From contig NZ_FNJU01000003.1 in assembly GCF_900104555.1 (NCBI RefSeq), positions 1-64,000 on the forward strand: DNA of 64,000 bases, written 5' to 3'. How positions within the stretch are numbered: position 1 is the first letter of the stretch; each line of letters begins with the position of its first letter. Of this stretch, positions 33,652-41,607 are shown in pieces. A program made the translations under genes and the position numbers. The notes under the pieces are model-generated. The model was not told the origin of the DNA, ran no database searches, and saw only the letters and a list, made by a program, of their open reading frames with translations. Source of the stretch: Litchfieldia salsa (GTDB lineage Bacteria; Bacillota; Bacilli; Bacillales; Bacillaceae_L).

Positions 33652-34425
33652 ATGAAAAATGAATTTAAGATTTACTATGGGGAACATGCATCTCAATTTG
33701 GTGTATTAAGAGTTCCTGAGGATATAGAATCTTGTCCATTGATAGTTTTAATTCACGGGGGATTTTGGCAAGCAAGATACAACTTAGAAGAAAATAATCC
33801 AATTGCTGAAGATTTGACAAAGAGAGGTTTTGCAACATGGAATATTGAGTATAGGAGAGTGGGTGAAGATGGAGGAGGATGGACTGGAACATTTAATGAT
33901 GTTATTAGTGCTATTAATTATCTTCACAGGATAAAGGAATCTTTTCCATTAGATATATCGAATGTTACTGTAATAGGTCATTCTGCAGGTGGACATTTAG
34001 CACTTTGGTTAGGCTCAAGAATCCAAACTAGTAGTAAGGACGATGGAGCACTTAATGAGCTTACTGTTGCTTTTCAGAAAGTTATTAGTTTAGCTGGTGT
34101 TACGGACTTGGTAAAGATGTGGAAAATCCACGAACAAAAAGGAATTAGAAGTCATGTAGCTAATCTACTAGGCGGAACGCCAGATGAAGTTAATGAACGT
34201 TACAAACTTACTTCCCCAGCAGAATTAGTGCCAATAAAAGTTGAACAAGTATTAATACATGGTGAGTTAGACCGCCACGTACCAGTAGATTTAAGTAAGG
34301 ATTATTACAATTATGCTATAGAAAAGGGAGAAAACGTAAAGCTAGTTATCCTACCTGATATAGAGCATTTTAAAATTATAGAACCAACTTCTCCAGCATG
34401 GACCTCTGTTCTAGATGTACTATAA
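33652..34425 (+). CDS. Alpha/beta hydrolase (esterase/arylformamidase type)
   Basis: A 257-residue cytosolic serine hydrolase. Oxyanion motif HGGFW at residues 35-39, nucleophile G-H-S111-A-G-G, acid Asp in HGELDRHVPVD (about residue 225), His in LPDIEHF (about 246). The HGG motif and single-domain size fit the esterase/kynurenine-formamidase group; the substrate is not known. AAGGAGAG precedes the ATG. Single cargo gene. Confidence 0.85.
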   Translation: MKNEFKIYYGEHASQFGVLRVPEDIESCPLIVLIHGGFWQARYNLEENNPIAEDLTKRGFATWNIEYRRVGEDGGGWTGTFNDVISAINYLHRIKESFPLDISNVTVIGHSAGGHLALWLGSRIQTSSKDDGALNELTVAFQKVISLAGVTDLVKMWKIHEQKGIRSHVANLLGGTPDEVNERYKLTSPAELVPIKVEQVLIHGELDRHVPVDLSKDYYNYAIEKGENVKLVILPDIEHFKIIEPTSPAWTSVLDVL

Positions 34426-34426
34426 T

Positions 34427-34532
34427 GTATTTATTGAACTATAGGGGTGCGAATATGAAAGAAGAGCAGTTACTGACCGATCACGATTAGAGGCTTTACT
34501 TGTTGTAATAAAGGTTAGGTTAGTACAAGTAA
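34427..34532 (+). repeat. Array repeat copy, long form
   Basis: TTTATTGAACTATAGGGGTGCG, inner GAAGAGCAGTTACTGACCGATC and TAGAGGCTTTACTTG region, TTGTAATAAAGGTTAGG, TTAGTACAAGTAAG. Confidence 0.75.
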
Positions 34533-34582
34533 GACTTATACTTAGGTCTCCGAAGTTGCTAAAAAAATAGAGGTGGACGGAT

Positions 34583-35317
34583 ATGAAAAAAAGGTTAATA
34601 TTTTTTTTGACGGGTATAGTATTACTTTTAATTTCCTTGCCATTAGGCACAAAAATGGTAATGGAGCTCATTCATAATCAAAAGATGAATGCAGAGTATA
34701 GGATTACAAACGTAAGCAAAGGTTATCCTTCTACTGAATCGACATTCCATTTTAAAGACCATATTGTAGATATAGAGGAAACAGTAAAAGATGAGGATAG
34801 TTATATAGACCCTTGGAATAATAAAATCGGCATCACAGATTTAGCGTTAATAGTAGATGGAAAAGAAATAGATACATTAGAAGGATACCCAATAAGGATA
34901 AATGAAGAAGGTTTAAATAGATATTATGGGGAAATTGCTTATTTACTCTTAGAAGATTTAAAAAATAATAAAACTCAATTTATTGTTCTTTTGAAGAAAA
35001 CAAAAGAATTACAAAAAGAGATGACAAATGGAGATATAGTTGATTGGGTTCCTTTAGAGAAATTAAAGTATACTCTATACGCATTAGATGAAGAAGGGAA
35101 TTTAAATAATAAATCTTTTAGTTTTATCGAACGTGATGCTTTACAAACAGAATTGCTTAATGCTGGTGTTGTGGTGCCCCATTCGATTGGTTATTATACA
35201 CAAGCTTGGGAAGGTTATCCTTCAATATTTTTCCCCTTAATATTTCCATTTGTAACTTTGGTAATCGGATTCATATTGATAATTGTCTATTTTCCTATTA
35301 GAAAGATAAAGAAATAA
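34583..35317 (+). CDS. Two-helix membrane protein with external domain
   Basis: A 244-residue protein with an N-terminal helix (residues 5-27), an external domain of about 175 residues, and a C-terminal helix (about 214-238, FFPLIFPFVTLVIGFILI) followed by a basic tail. AGGTGG precedes ATG 34583. It could be an exported sensor or inhibitor; no family recognised. Confidence 0.6.
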   Translation: MKKRLIFFLTGIVLLLISLPLGTKMVMELIHNQKMNAEYRITNVSKGYPSTESTFHFKDHIVDIEETVKDEDSYIDPWNNKIGITDLALIVDGKEIDTLEGYPIRINEEGLNRYYGEIAYLLLEDLKNNKTQFIVLLKKTKELQKEMTNGDIVDWVPLEKLKYTLYALDEEGNLNNKSFSFIERDALQTELLNAGVVVPHSIGYYTQAWEGYPSIFFPLIFPFVTLVIGFILIIVYFPIRKIKK

Positions 35318-35329
35318 AAAATTGCAAAC

Positions 35330-35410
35330 TTTATTAGGCTACGGGGGCGATGCTTCAATAAAGAAGTACCGCTTTCCTTATTGAGGTAACGGTCAGGTTA
35401 GTGAAAGAAG
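35330..35410 (+). repeat. Array repeat copy
   Basis: TTATTAGGCTACGGGGGCG, GCGATGCTTC/GAAGTACCGC stem, CTTATTGAGGTAACGG, TCAGGTTAGTGAAAGAAGG. Confidence 0.8.
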
Positions 35411-35451
35411 GGGAGTAGGTTTTCCTGTTTTTTTAAACACAAATGAGAGTA

Positions 35452-35486
35452 AAAAAAAAGAGAATAAGGCATTTTCTCTTTTTATT
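35452..35486. terminator. Terminator of the CBO0543-type gene
   Basis: AAAAAGAGAATAAGGCATTTTCTCTTTTT: AAAAGAGAA and TTCTCTTTT arms give a bidirectional A/T-flanked hairpin. Confidence 0.65.
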
Positions 35487-35976
35487 AAACAGAAATCTTT
35501 CCTTTATTTATTATTCTAATAATTCCAATGATACTTCTGCATATTAACAGTTTTAATGCCATACTTAGGAATGAATGATACCAACTCCATCCTTTTTTCC
35601 ATGTAATTAATTTTGTTTTTTTTGCGGCTAAAGTTTCTAAGATTATCTGTGGGGTTGTTAATATGATTGCCTTCAAAAAAATACCAATGGGTCTGCTGTT
35701 AAGTGTCCATTGGTTGTAGTAAAGCAACATCAATGGATAATGAATATAGTCAAAAGGTAAGTGGATTTTAAAATTTTTTAAAAGTTTATTTTTGTATTTT
35801 AAATAGCCCTTTGATACCAAATAACTATCAGCAAAGTGATTACCTATAAAGCTTACAAGATAAACAATTACCCAATCTTTAAATGAACGTTTTACGATGG
35901 CAAAGGGTAATAAAACTAACCCAATTATAGTGCTTATGTTTAATAGATAATATGGGATATTCTTTTTTTTTCTCAA
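35485..35976 (-). CDS. CBO0543-family membrane protein
   Basis: A 163-residue membrane protein with about four helices. The pattern PFAIVKRSFKDWVIVYLVSF, IHLPFDYIHYPLMLLYYNQWT and W-KGWSWYHSF matches the CBO0543 family of Firmicutes. TTG start after GGAGGTG. On the strand opposite to most cargo, with its own terminator. Function unknown. Confidence 0.75.
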   Translation of the reverse strand: MRKKKNIPYYLLNISTIIGLVLLPFAIVKRSFKDWVIVYLVSFIGNHFADSYLVSKGYLKYKNKLLKNFKIHLPFDYIHYPLMLLYYNQWTLNSRPIGIFLKAIILTTPQIILETLAAKKTKLITWKKGWSWYHSFLSMALKLLICRSIIGIIRIINKGKISV

Positions 35977-36033
35977 TGTTTACACCTCCATTTATCATCT
36001 TTCCCTTTTTCAAATCGTTTATGTAAACCCTAT

Positions 36034-36070
36034 CTTATTTAACTAAAGGGTGCAAGAGTGGAATAAGAAG
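36034..36070 (+). repeat. Partial array repeat
   Basis: TATTTAACTAAAGGGTGCAAG, AGTGGAATAAGAAG. Left end joined directly to a closing end. Confidence 0.6.
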
Positions 36071-36086
36071 TGACGGGAGGAACATT

Positions 36087-36590
36087 ATGAAACAATTTTT
36101 TAAGTGGTATGATGATGACTTAAAGGGTACTACATATATAGAAATTCATGATGATGTTGCTTCTAAACAGATTGCAGTAATGGCGAATAAGTACATAGCG
36201 TCCAATCGTAAAGATAAAGAGCATCATTTTTATCTAGCCGAAGGAAAAATAGATGTAAATGACATAATAGATTTCGGTGGTTCTAAGATAAGCGAAAGCC
36301 AATTTTATAAAATATGGAACAAATATAGAGATAGACATAGTGACAATTGGCTCAAAACAAAAGAGAAATTCCCAATAGGATCTGAGATTGAAGGGATAAT
36401 TGAAGTCTTTTATCCTCATGGGGTAATTATCAGCATCTCTCAAGATATAATTGGTATCGCTGACTATAATAAATGTAGAAATAGTACACAACCAGACAAC
36501 CTTTATCCTCGACACAAAATAATAGGGAAAGTCGATGGGTATGACGAAGAAAATATGTGGTTAATTATTGATAATCCAAAAGTATTTTAA
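36087..36590 (+). CDS. S1-like domain immunity-type protein
   Basis: A 167-residue protein. The N-terminal part (residues 1-85: KGTTYIEIHDDVASKQIAVM, FYKIWNKYRD) looks like a small immunity-type domain. The C-terminal 75 residues form an S1/OB-like fold: FPIGSEIEGIIEVFYPHGV, IISISQDIIGIADY and PRHKIIGKVDGYDEEN. RNA binding is plausible but unproved. GGGAGG precedes the ATG. Confidence 0.65.
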   Translation: MKQFFKWYDDDLKGTTYIEIHDDVASKQIAVMANKYIASNRKDKEHHFYLAEGKIDVNDIIDFGGSKISESQFYKIWNKYRDRHSDNWLKTKEKFPIGSEIEGIIEVFYPHGVIISISQDIIGIADYNKCRNSTQPDNLYPRHKIIGKVDGYDEENMWLIIDNPKVF

Positions 36591-36602
36591 GTAATTTTCT
36601 TA

Positions 36603-36676
36603 TTGCGTTAACGGGGGCGTTTCTGGAACAAGCAGAAACGCTTATTTCACTATTGGAGCAGGATAGTATAAAAAGT
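36603..36676 (+). repeat. Array repeat copy, perfect AAACGC stem
   Basis: TTGCGTTAACGGGGGCG. GCGTTTCTG (36615-36623) pairs perfectly with CAGAAACGC (36631-36639). TTATTTCACTATTGGAGCAGG, ATAGTATAAAAAG. Confidence 0.8.
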
Positions 36677-36748
36677 TTCAACATATTCACTTACTAAATG
36701 GTACAATTTGGGTAATGAATTATTTACTAAGAAATGGGGTGTATTATC

Positions 36749-37064
36749 ATTAAAAAGATTCCATCGTTATTAGTTGCCCTAATGTTATTACTTACCGCTT
36801 GTAGTTCACAACCTTTTACTTTCAGGAGAAACAGATAATTGGTCTGCTGAATTAAAGGTTACACAAACCAATGATGACTATGAAACACAGGAATTTAAAC
36901 TTCAATACAAAGGTAAAGATATAAAGTCCGTTGGAGAATTAACTTATTATATCGAGACAAATGCAGGTGGCTTTGGAGAAAGTGGTATGAAATTGACAAA
37001 GGGTGGTTTTCTTATCGGTAAAGATGAAGCAAATCCAACCAATGCCAAAGTCATTAAAGCATAA
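36749..37064 (+). pseudogene. Frameshifted lipoprotein gene
   Basis: Signal peptide and lipobox LLLTAC (KKIPSLLVALM...), then a frameshift near 36823; the next frame reads GETDNWSAELKVTQTND, YIETNAGGFGESGMKL, GFLIGKDEANPTNAKVIKA to TAA 37062. The 5' frame has no ATG/GTG/TTG; ATT 36749 sits 7 bases after GGGGTG. The 3' end runs directly into a truncated acetyltransferase. Confidence 0.65.
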
Positions 37065-37068
37065 ATCA

Positions 37069-37479
37069 ATGTCTTATGAACAATTTATAGCGATTGGAAC
37101 AAATTGGGTTGGTAAAGAAAGTTTTTGGGTTATTACTGTGGACGAAAACATTTCAGGAATTGTCTCATATTATTTTGAAGATGAACAAAATAAATGGCTA
37201 GAAATGGGTATTGTTCTACATGAGGCTCACAATTGGAATATGGGGCTAGGAACTCGGGTCTTAAACCTTTGGATCAATCACATTTTTAAAAATTTACCTC
37301 TCGTAAGAGTTGGTTTAACCACATGGTCGGGAAATGAACGCATGATTCGTGTTGGCGAAAAATTAGGTATGCAAATGGAAGCTCGTATTCGAAAAGTACG
37401 GTATTACCAAGGGGAATATTATGACTCTATACGTATGGGTATCTTAAGGGAAGAATGGGAAGCATTAGGTATTTTCTAA
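37069..37479 (+). pseudogene. GNAT acetyltransferase, 5'-truncated
   Basis: The RimJ/RimL-like C-terminal part is complete (WLEMGIVLHEAHNWNMGLGT, VGLTTWSGNERMIRVGEKLGMQMEARIRKVR, YYDSIRMGILREEW), but the first 40-50 residues of such enzymes are missing. The frame opens within the preceding lipoprotein remnant. It may be translated from ATG 37069, but lacks a ribosome binding site. A deletion joined two cargo genes. Confidence 0.65.
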
Positions 37480-37535
37480 TAACAACTAAAAATTTCAGTA
37501 AACGTCTGCTTCTAAATATAGTTTTTGTTTGTTAG

Positions 37536-37618
37536 ATAGAATGTGAAGAATTGTACTTAAGCTAACGGGGGCGAGAATTTAAAAGAGCAACACATTAATA
37601 AGTGTTGCTCTAACAATG
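37536..37618 (+). repeat. Array repeat, left half bordering the recombinase
   Basis: AATGTGAAGAATTGTACTTAAG, CTAACGGGGGCGAG, then the perfect hairpin AGAGCAACAC (37584-37593)/GTGTTGCTCT (37602-37611). No right module follows: the recombinase gene begins instead. The hairpin probably terminates the - strand recombinase transcript. Confidence 0.8.
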
Positions 37619-37619
37619 A

Positions 37620-38459
37620 TTAGAAGTATTTCTGATAAAACTCTTTTCTAAGCCTCCCACTTAATTGAGCATAAATACGTGTTGTTTCACTCTTCTCATG
37701 CCCCATTAAACTTTGAATTACTTCAAGTGGGGCACCGTTGTTTAGTAAATGGGTAGCATAGCTGTGCCTAAGTTGGTGGGGATGAATTTCCTTATTAATA
37801 CCTGCACGACTGGAAATCCGTTTAATGACATACCTCATTTGTGCAATACTCATTCGATGAGGATACCGTTCTGTGACAAAGATAGCAGGGTCTTTATCTG
37901 TACGGCAATCTATGTATCGCCTCAACCAAATGTCGCAGCGAATATTAAGATATACTTCTCTCTCTTTATCTCCTTTGCCTCTAACAATTGCTGACCGATC
38001 AGACCAATTAATACAATTTTTCTCAAGAGAAACAATTTCTCCAATTCGGCACCCAGTTGAGAACATAAATTCGAATAAGGCTTTTTCCATAGATGTTAAG
38101 CATGCTTCACGTAAGTGTTCAATTTCTCTTTCAGTTAAGAATTTAGGGATTCGTTTTCCGACTTTGGGTTCTCTGATTTTTGAAGCTGGATTTTTGGGGA
38201 TATGCCCTTCCTCATGTGACCAACGAAACAGAGCCTTCATAAAACGGATTCTATATGCAAGGCTTGATGCTTTTAGCTGTTCACTAGATTCAGATAAGTA
38301 GCATTTTAATTGTTCGGTTGTAAGAGTAGCAATCTCTATGTCTTTAAAATAGCGAATAAGAAGTGTTGCTTGAAGGCGGTAGGCTTTTAATGTATGAGGA
38401 GAAAATCCCTCGATCCTTTTATCAGACTCATACTTTTCCCATGCTTTCGATAATAACAA
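37620..38459 (-). CDS. Tyrosine recombinase/integrase
   Basis: A 279-residue XerC/D-like site-specific recombinase. N-terminal core-binding SAM-like domain (residues 1-95: HTLKAYRLQATLLIRYFKD), catalytic domain with R138 (TGCRIGE), K162 (GKGDKE), H228-x-x-R231 (HPHQLRHSYATHLL), H254 (LMGHEKS) and nucleophile Y263 (TRIYAQ); all are present. It lacks the extra helix insertion of integron integrases. TTG start with GAGGAGGAA. Bordered by a left repeat half and a right repeat half; it may mobilise the array, which is inference. Confidence 0.9.
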   Translation of the reverse strand: MLLSKAWEKYESDKRIEGFSPHTLKAYRLQATLLIRYFKDIEIATLTTEQLKCYLSESSEQLKASSLAYRIRFMKALFRWSHEEGHIPKNPASKIREPKVGKRIPKFLTEREIEHLREACLTSMEKALFEFMFSTGCRIGEIVSLEKNCINWSDRSAIVRGKGDKEREVYLNIRCDIWLRRYIDCRTDKDPAIFVTERYPHRMSIAQMRYVIKRISSRAGINKEIHPHQLRHSYATHLLNNGAPLEVIQSLMGHEKSETTRIYAQLSGRLRKEFYQKYF

Positions 38460-38519
38460 TTTAATTCCTCCTCAATATAAAACATATTTTTAAAGGAATT
38501 ATTGACCATTTTATCGAAA

Positions 38520-38560
38520 TGAAGACTTATTGAAGTAACGGAGTTGGTTAGCACAATAGA
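38520..38560 (+). repeat. Array repeat, right half bordering the recombinase
   Basis: GAAGACTTATTGAAGTAACGG, AGTTGGTTAGCACAATAG. This is the complement of the left half at 37536-37618. Confidence 0.7.
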
Positions 38561-38599
38561 AAGAGTTAAAAAGAATTTAATAGTATGGGGGAAGAAAAA

Positions 38600-38938
38600 A
38601 TGGATTGTGTTTTTTGTAAGATTGTTAATAGAGAAGAACCAGCTGAAATTATATATGAAGATGAAGATGTTATAGCTTTTTATGGATTGCATTTTAGTGC
38701 CCCTGTTCATGCGTTAGTGATTCCTAAAAAGCATATTGAAAACATCATGGACATAAAAAAAGAGGATGAAAAATTAATATATAAAATTCATGAAGGTTTA
38801 CAAGAAGTTGCAAAAACATTGGGTGTTAGCAATGATGGTTTCAGAGTAATTACTAATACGGGAAAACATGGTCAACAAGAGGTATACCATATTCATTATC
38901 ATATTATTGGTGGTCGTCAATTAAAATGGGAAATGTAA
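38600..38938 (+). CDS. HIT-family nucleotide hydrolase
   Basis: A 112-residue HIT protein (Hint type). CVFCKIVNREEPAEIIYED at the start carries the C-x-x-C; the histidine triad is HIHYHIIGG near the end. These enzymes hydrolyse AMP-NH2-type nucleotides or aminoacyl adenylates. ATG 38600 follows GGGGGAAG; the ATG at 38585 overlaps that site. Compared with the usual C-terminal HLHFHLLGGR-x-W it is complete. Confidence 0.85.
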   Translation: MDCVFCKIVNREEPAEIIYEDEDVIAFYGLHFSAPVHALVIPKKHIENIMDIKKEDEKLIYKIHEGLQEVAKTLGVSNDGFRVITNTGKHGQQEVYHIHYHIIGGRQLKWEM

Positions 38939-38949
38939 TTAGCCCACTG

Positions 38950-38992
38950 TATAATCCTTATTGAAGTAAAGGTGCAGGAATGTTTAAGAAGG
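38950..38992 (+). repeat. Array repeat, right module
   Basis: ATCCTTATTGAAGTAAAGG, TGCAGGAATGTTTAAGAAGG. Confidence 0.6.
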
Positions 38993-39049
38993 GGTCGAGA
39001 GAAAATTAGTTTTTTAGGCAATAAAATTAAGTGTTGATGAAGTTAAGAA

Positions 39050-39078
39050 TTGTCAAGGTCGTAGACGCGTTGTATAAT
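39050..39078 (+). promoter_or_regulatory. Strong sigma-A promoter
   Basis: TTGTCA (39050-39055), 17-base spacer, TATAAT (39073-39078). It lies 60 bases upstream of the DAHP synthase start. Confidence 0.8.
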
Positions 39079-39137
39079 ATCAAGTTAAATATAAAATAAA
39101 CTTTTTGAGGCGTATAAATAAAAGGAGTATAAACATT

Positions 39138-40169
39138 ATGACATTTAGAGAAATAAGCCCTAAAATTAATATTAAAGAAATTAAAGAGCTTGGCAAATTA
39201 TCAGGAGAAGCGTTAAAACATAAAGAAGAACGTGATAATGAACTTAATGCAATTATTAATGGTGAAGATGATCGCTTGCTTTTGATAATTGGTCCTTGTT
39301 CATCTGATAATGAAGAAGCTGTTCTTGAATATGCTCGTCGGTTAGCAAAAGTGCAAGAGGAAGTTAAGGATAAGATTTTTATTGTAATGAGGGTATATAC
39401 GGCTAAACCTCGTACCAATGGTGATGGTTACAAAGGCTTAATTCATCAGCCAGATTCAAAAGGTAATCCTAGCTTAATTAACGGTATCAAGGCTGTTCGT
39501 GATTTACATTATAAAGTAATTACTGAGACTGGTTTGACAACAGCAGATGAAATGCTATATCCAGAAAATCTTCCTTTGATTGATGATCTTGTAAGCTACC
39601 ACGCAATTGGGGCACGAAGTGTAGAAAATCAACAACATCGATTTGTTGCAAGTGGTATTGATGTACCAACTGGTATGAAAAATCCAACTTCAGGTAATTT
39701 AAACGTAATGTTTAATGCTATCTATGCTGCTCAAAATCCACAAAATTTTCTATTTAATTACGCTGAAGTCGAAACTGAAGGTAATCCTCTTGCTCATGCA
39801 ATTTTACGTGGAGGGTTAAATGAATACGGTAAAAATATACCGAATTATTATACAGAAAATTTACTAGACGCAATCAAATTCTACGAAAAAATGCATCTTA
39901 AAAATCCATTTATCATAATTGATACGAACCATGATAACTCTGGTAAACAATATTTAGAACAAATTCGTATTGTTCGTCAAATTTTGATTAATCGTGAATG
40001 GAATGAAAAAATTAAGAAATATGTTCGAGGATTTATGATTGAGTCTTATCTTGAAGAAGGACGGCAAGACGAACCAGTAGTATTTGGTAAATCAATTACA
40101 GATCCTTGTCTTGGATGGGAAACGACAAAAGAACTTATTTATGAAATTTATAAAACAGAAGCTAAATAA
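39138..40169 (+). CDS. DAHP synthase (3-deoxy-7-phosphoheptulonate synthase), type I-alpha
   Basis: First enzyme of the shikimate pathway: condenses phosphoenolpyruvate and erythrose-4-phosphate. 343 residues, with LLIIGPCSSDN, RVYTAKPRTNGDGYKGLI, GARSVENQQHRFVASG and the IDTNHDNSGKQ metal/PEP-binding block typical of the AroF/G/H class. Bacillus usually has the other subtype fused to chorismate mutase, so this gene is atypical. ATG 39138 after AAAGGAG, and its own sigma-A promoter at 39050. It stands inside the repeat array. Confidence 0.9.
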   Translation: MTFREISPKINIKEIKELGKLSGEALKHKEERDNELNAIINGEDDRLLLIIGPCSSDNEEAVLEYARRLAKVQEEVKDKIFIVMRVYTAKPRTNGDGYKGLIHQPDSKGNPSLINGIKAVRDLHYKVITETGLTTADEMLYPENLPLIDDLVSYHAIGARSVENQQHRFVASGIDVPTGMKNPTSGNLNVMFNAIYAAQNPQNFLFNYAEVETEGNPLAHAILRGGLNEYGKNIPNYYTENLLDAIKFYEKMHLKNPFIIIDTNHDNSGKQYLEQIRIVRQILINREWNEKIKKYVRGFMIESYLEEGRQDEPVVFGKSITDPCLGWETTKELIYEIYKTEAK

Positions 40170-40277
40170 CAAATAATTTTCATATAAATCTCACAAAATC
40201 AATTGGGCAAAAAAAATCGTAAATGAATACCTGGGAAGAAGTAAGTAATTTGAAAAAACGACGTTAAATTTCTATGG

Positions 40278-40364
40278 GTTCCTTAATGAGGGCGTTGATC
40301 CAATGCAGGGATTGACGCTATTTTTGTGGAATTTATTCAACTATAGGTCAGTTTAGTGCAAGAG
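40278..40364 (+). repeat. Array repeat copy
   Basis: CCTTAATGAGGGCGTTGATCC, stem GCGTTGATCC/GGATTGACGC, TTTTTGTGGAATTTATTCAAC, TATAGGTCAGTTTAGTGCAAG. A further left end (TTCAACAAACGGGCC) is at 40381. Confidence 0.8.
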
Positions 40365-40466
40365 CAGTGATTAACTGATATTCAACAAACGGGCCAGATT
40401 GTGGGAAAATGAAAGGTAATATAAAATTACTGCTATATCACATATTTTTAGATAGGAGGAATGACT

Positions 40467-40790
40467 TTGAAAAAGTTTGGATTGTTTAACAAATTAACTG
40501 CCCGTGAGGGGAAACGCGATGAATTAGCAAAAATACTAGTACAGGCATCGAAATCGATGGAGGAATTAGATGACTGTGATTTGTATGTCATTAGTTTAGG
40601 TAATGAAAGTTCTGATTCAATTTATGTCTATGAGGTATGGGTTGATGAGAATGCACATCAGGCTTCTTTGTCGCAAGAAGTATTCCAGTCATTAATCCAA
40701 CAGGCTAAACCGATAATTGCGGGAATGGAGAAGGTTAATACATTATCACCCTTAGGTGGAAAAGGTATTTCCACTTTTCCGCGAGATTAG
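40467..40790 (+). CDS. Antibiotic biosynthesis monooxygenase-type (quinol monooxygenase) protein
   Basis: A 107-residue ABM-fold protein: FNKLTAREGKRDELAKILVQA, then DLYVISLGNESSDSIYVYEVW and a SLSQEVFQSLIQQAKPII helix. Dimeric ferredoxin-like enzymes of this type oxidise quinols or act on haem-like substrates without cofactor. AGGAGG at 40454 favours TTG 40467; ATG 40461 is too near. It overlaps in coordination with the next gene, 34 bases downstream. Confidence 0.8.
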   Translation: MKKFGLFNKLTAREGKRDELAKILVQASKSMEELDDCDLYVISLGNESSDSIYVYEVWVDENAHQASLSQEVFQSLIQQAKPIIAGMEKVNTLSPLGGKGISTFPRD

Positions 40791-40824
40791 AGTTAAATCA
40801 CCTGATAGTAAGGAAAGAGGGACA

Positions 40825-41385
40825 ATGATGATTTATATCGCACTGTTGCGAGGTGTTAACGTAGGCGGAAAAAATAAGATCAAGATGGCCGAATTAAGGC
40901 ATCTTCTTGAATCAATGGGGCTAAATCGGGTACAGACATATATTCAAAGCGGTAATATCGTTTTCGAATCTAATGATAATGAAGAATCGTTACAAAAACA
41001 AATAGAAAAGAAAATTGAAGAAGAATTTGATTTTTCAGTCAGTGTTGTTTTGAGAACAGCCTTGGAATTGGAAAAGATTGTTCAGAATTGTCCATTCTCG
41101 GAGAAGGAAGTGTCAGAAGCGGAAGCTTTAGCGGTGGGAGAAAGCTTATACGTGGCTTTATTGCTTGAATCTCCACCGCTGGAAACCATTGAACGTCTAA
41201 ACAATTATAAAAATCAATATGAAACTTACAAGAACGAAAATCGCGAAGTTTACCTTTTGTTTTATAACAGTATTCGTAATTCCAAGCTGGCGAATCAACT
41301 TCAGAAATTGGGTACACCTGTGACAATTCGTAACTGGAAAACTTTAAAAAAGCTCAATACAATAGTATCCACAATGAATATTTAA
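40825..41385 (+). CDS. DUF1697 family protein
   Basis: A 186-residue protein fitting DUF1697: MIYIALLRGVNVGGKNKIKMAELR, LLESMGLNRVQTYIQSGNIVFES, a middle VVLRTALELEKIV segment, and a C-terminal NSKLANQLQKLGTPVTIRNWKT-x-x-KL. Function unknown, cytosolic. ATG 40825 or 40828 follows GAGGG. Probably transcribed with the ABM gene 34 bases upstream, a rare two-gene cassette. Confidence 0.85.
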   Translation: MMIYIALLRGVNVGGKNKIKMAELRHLLESMGLNRVQTYIQSGNIVFESNDNEESLQKQIEKKIEEEFDFSVSVVLRTALELEKIVQNCPFSEKEVSEAEALAVGESLYVALLLESPPLETIERLNNYKNQYETYKNENREVYLLFYNSIRNSKLANQLQKLGTPVTIRNWKTLKKLNTIVSTMNI

Positions 41386-41466
41386 GCAAAAGTTTACCTA
41401 CATTTATTTACAACCTATGCCAATTCTATTAGGTGTGGATCTTCCACAATCGGGCGCGTTTGTTGA

Positions 41467-41575
41467 ACAAAATGTGAAATGATGTACTTAAATTAAAGGG
41501 GGCGTTGATCCACGAAGGGATTGACGCTATTTTTATAGAATTTATTCAACTACAGGTGCAGATTAAAACAGTAAG
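41467..41575 (+). repeat. Array repeat copy with 5' extension
   Basis: AATGTGAAATGATGTACTTAAAT, TAAAGGGGGCG, stem GCGTTGATCC/GGGATTGACGC, TTTTTATAGAATTTATTCAAC, ACAGGTGCAG, TTAAAACAGTAAG. Confidence 0.8.
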
Positions 41576-41607
41576 AATAAAGGGTTATTTATACTGGAGG
41601 TTACAAG

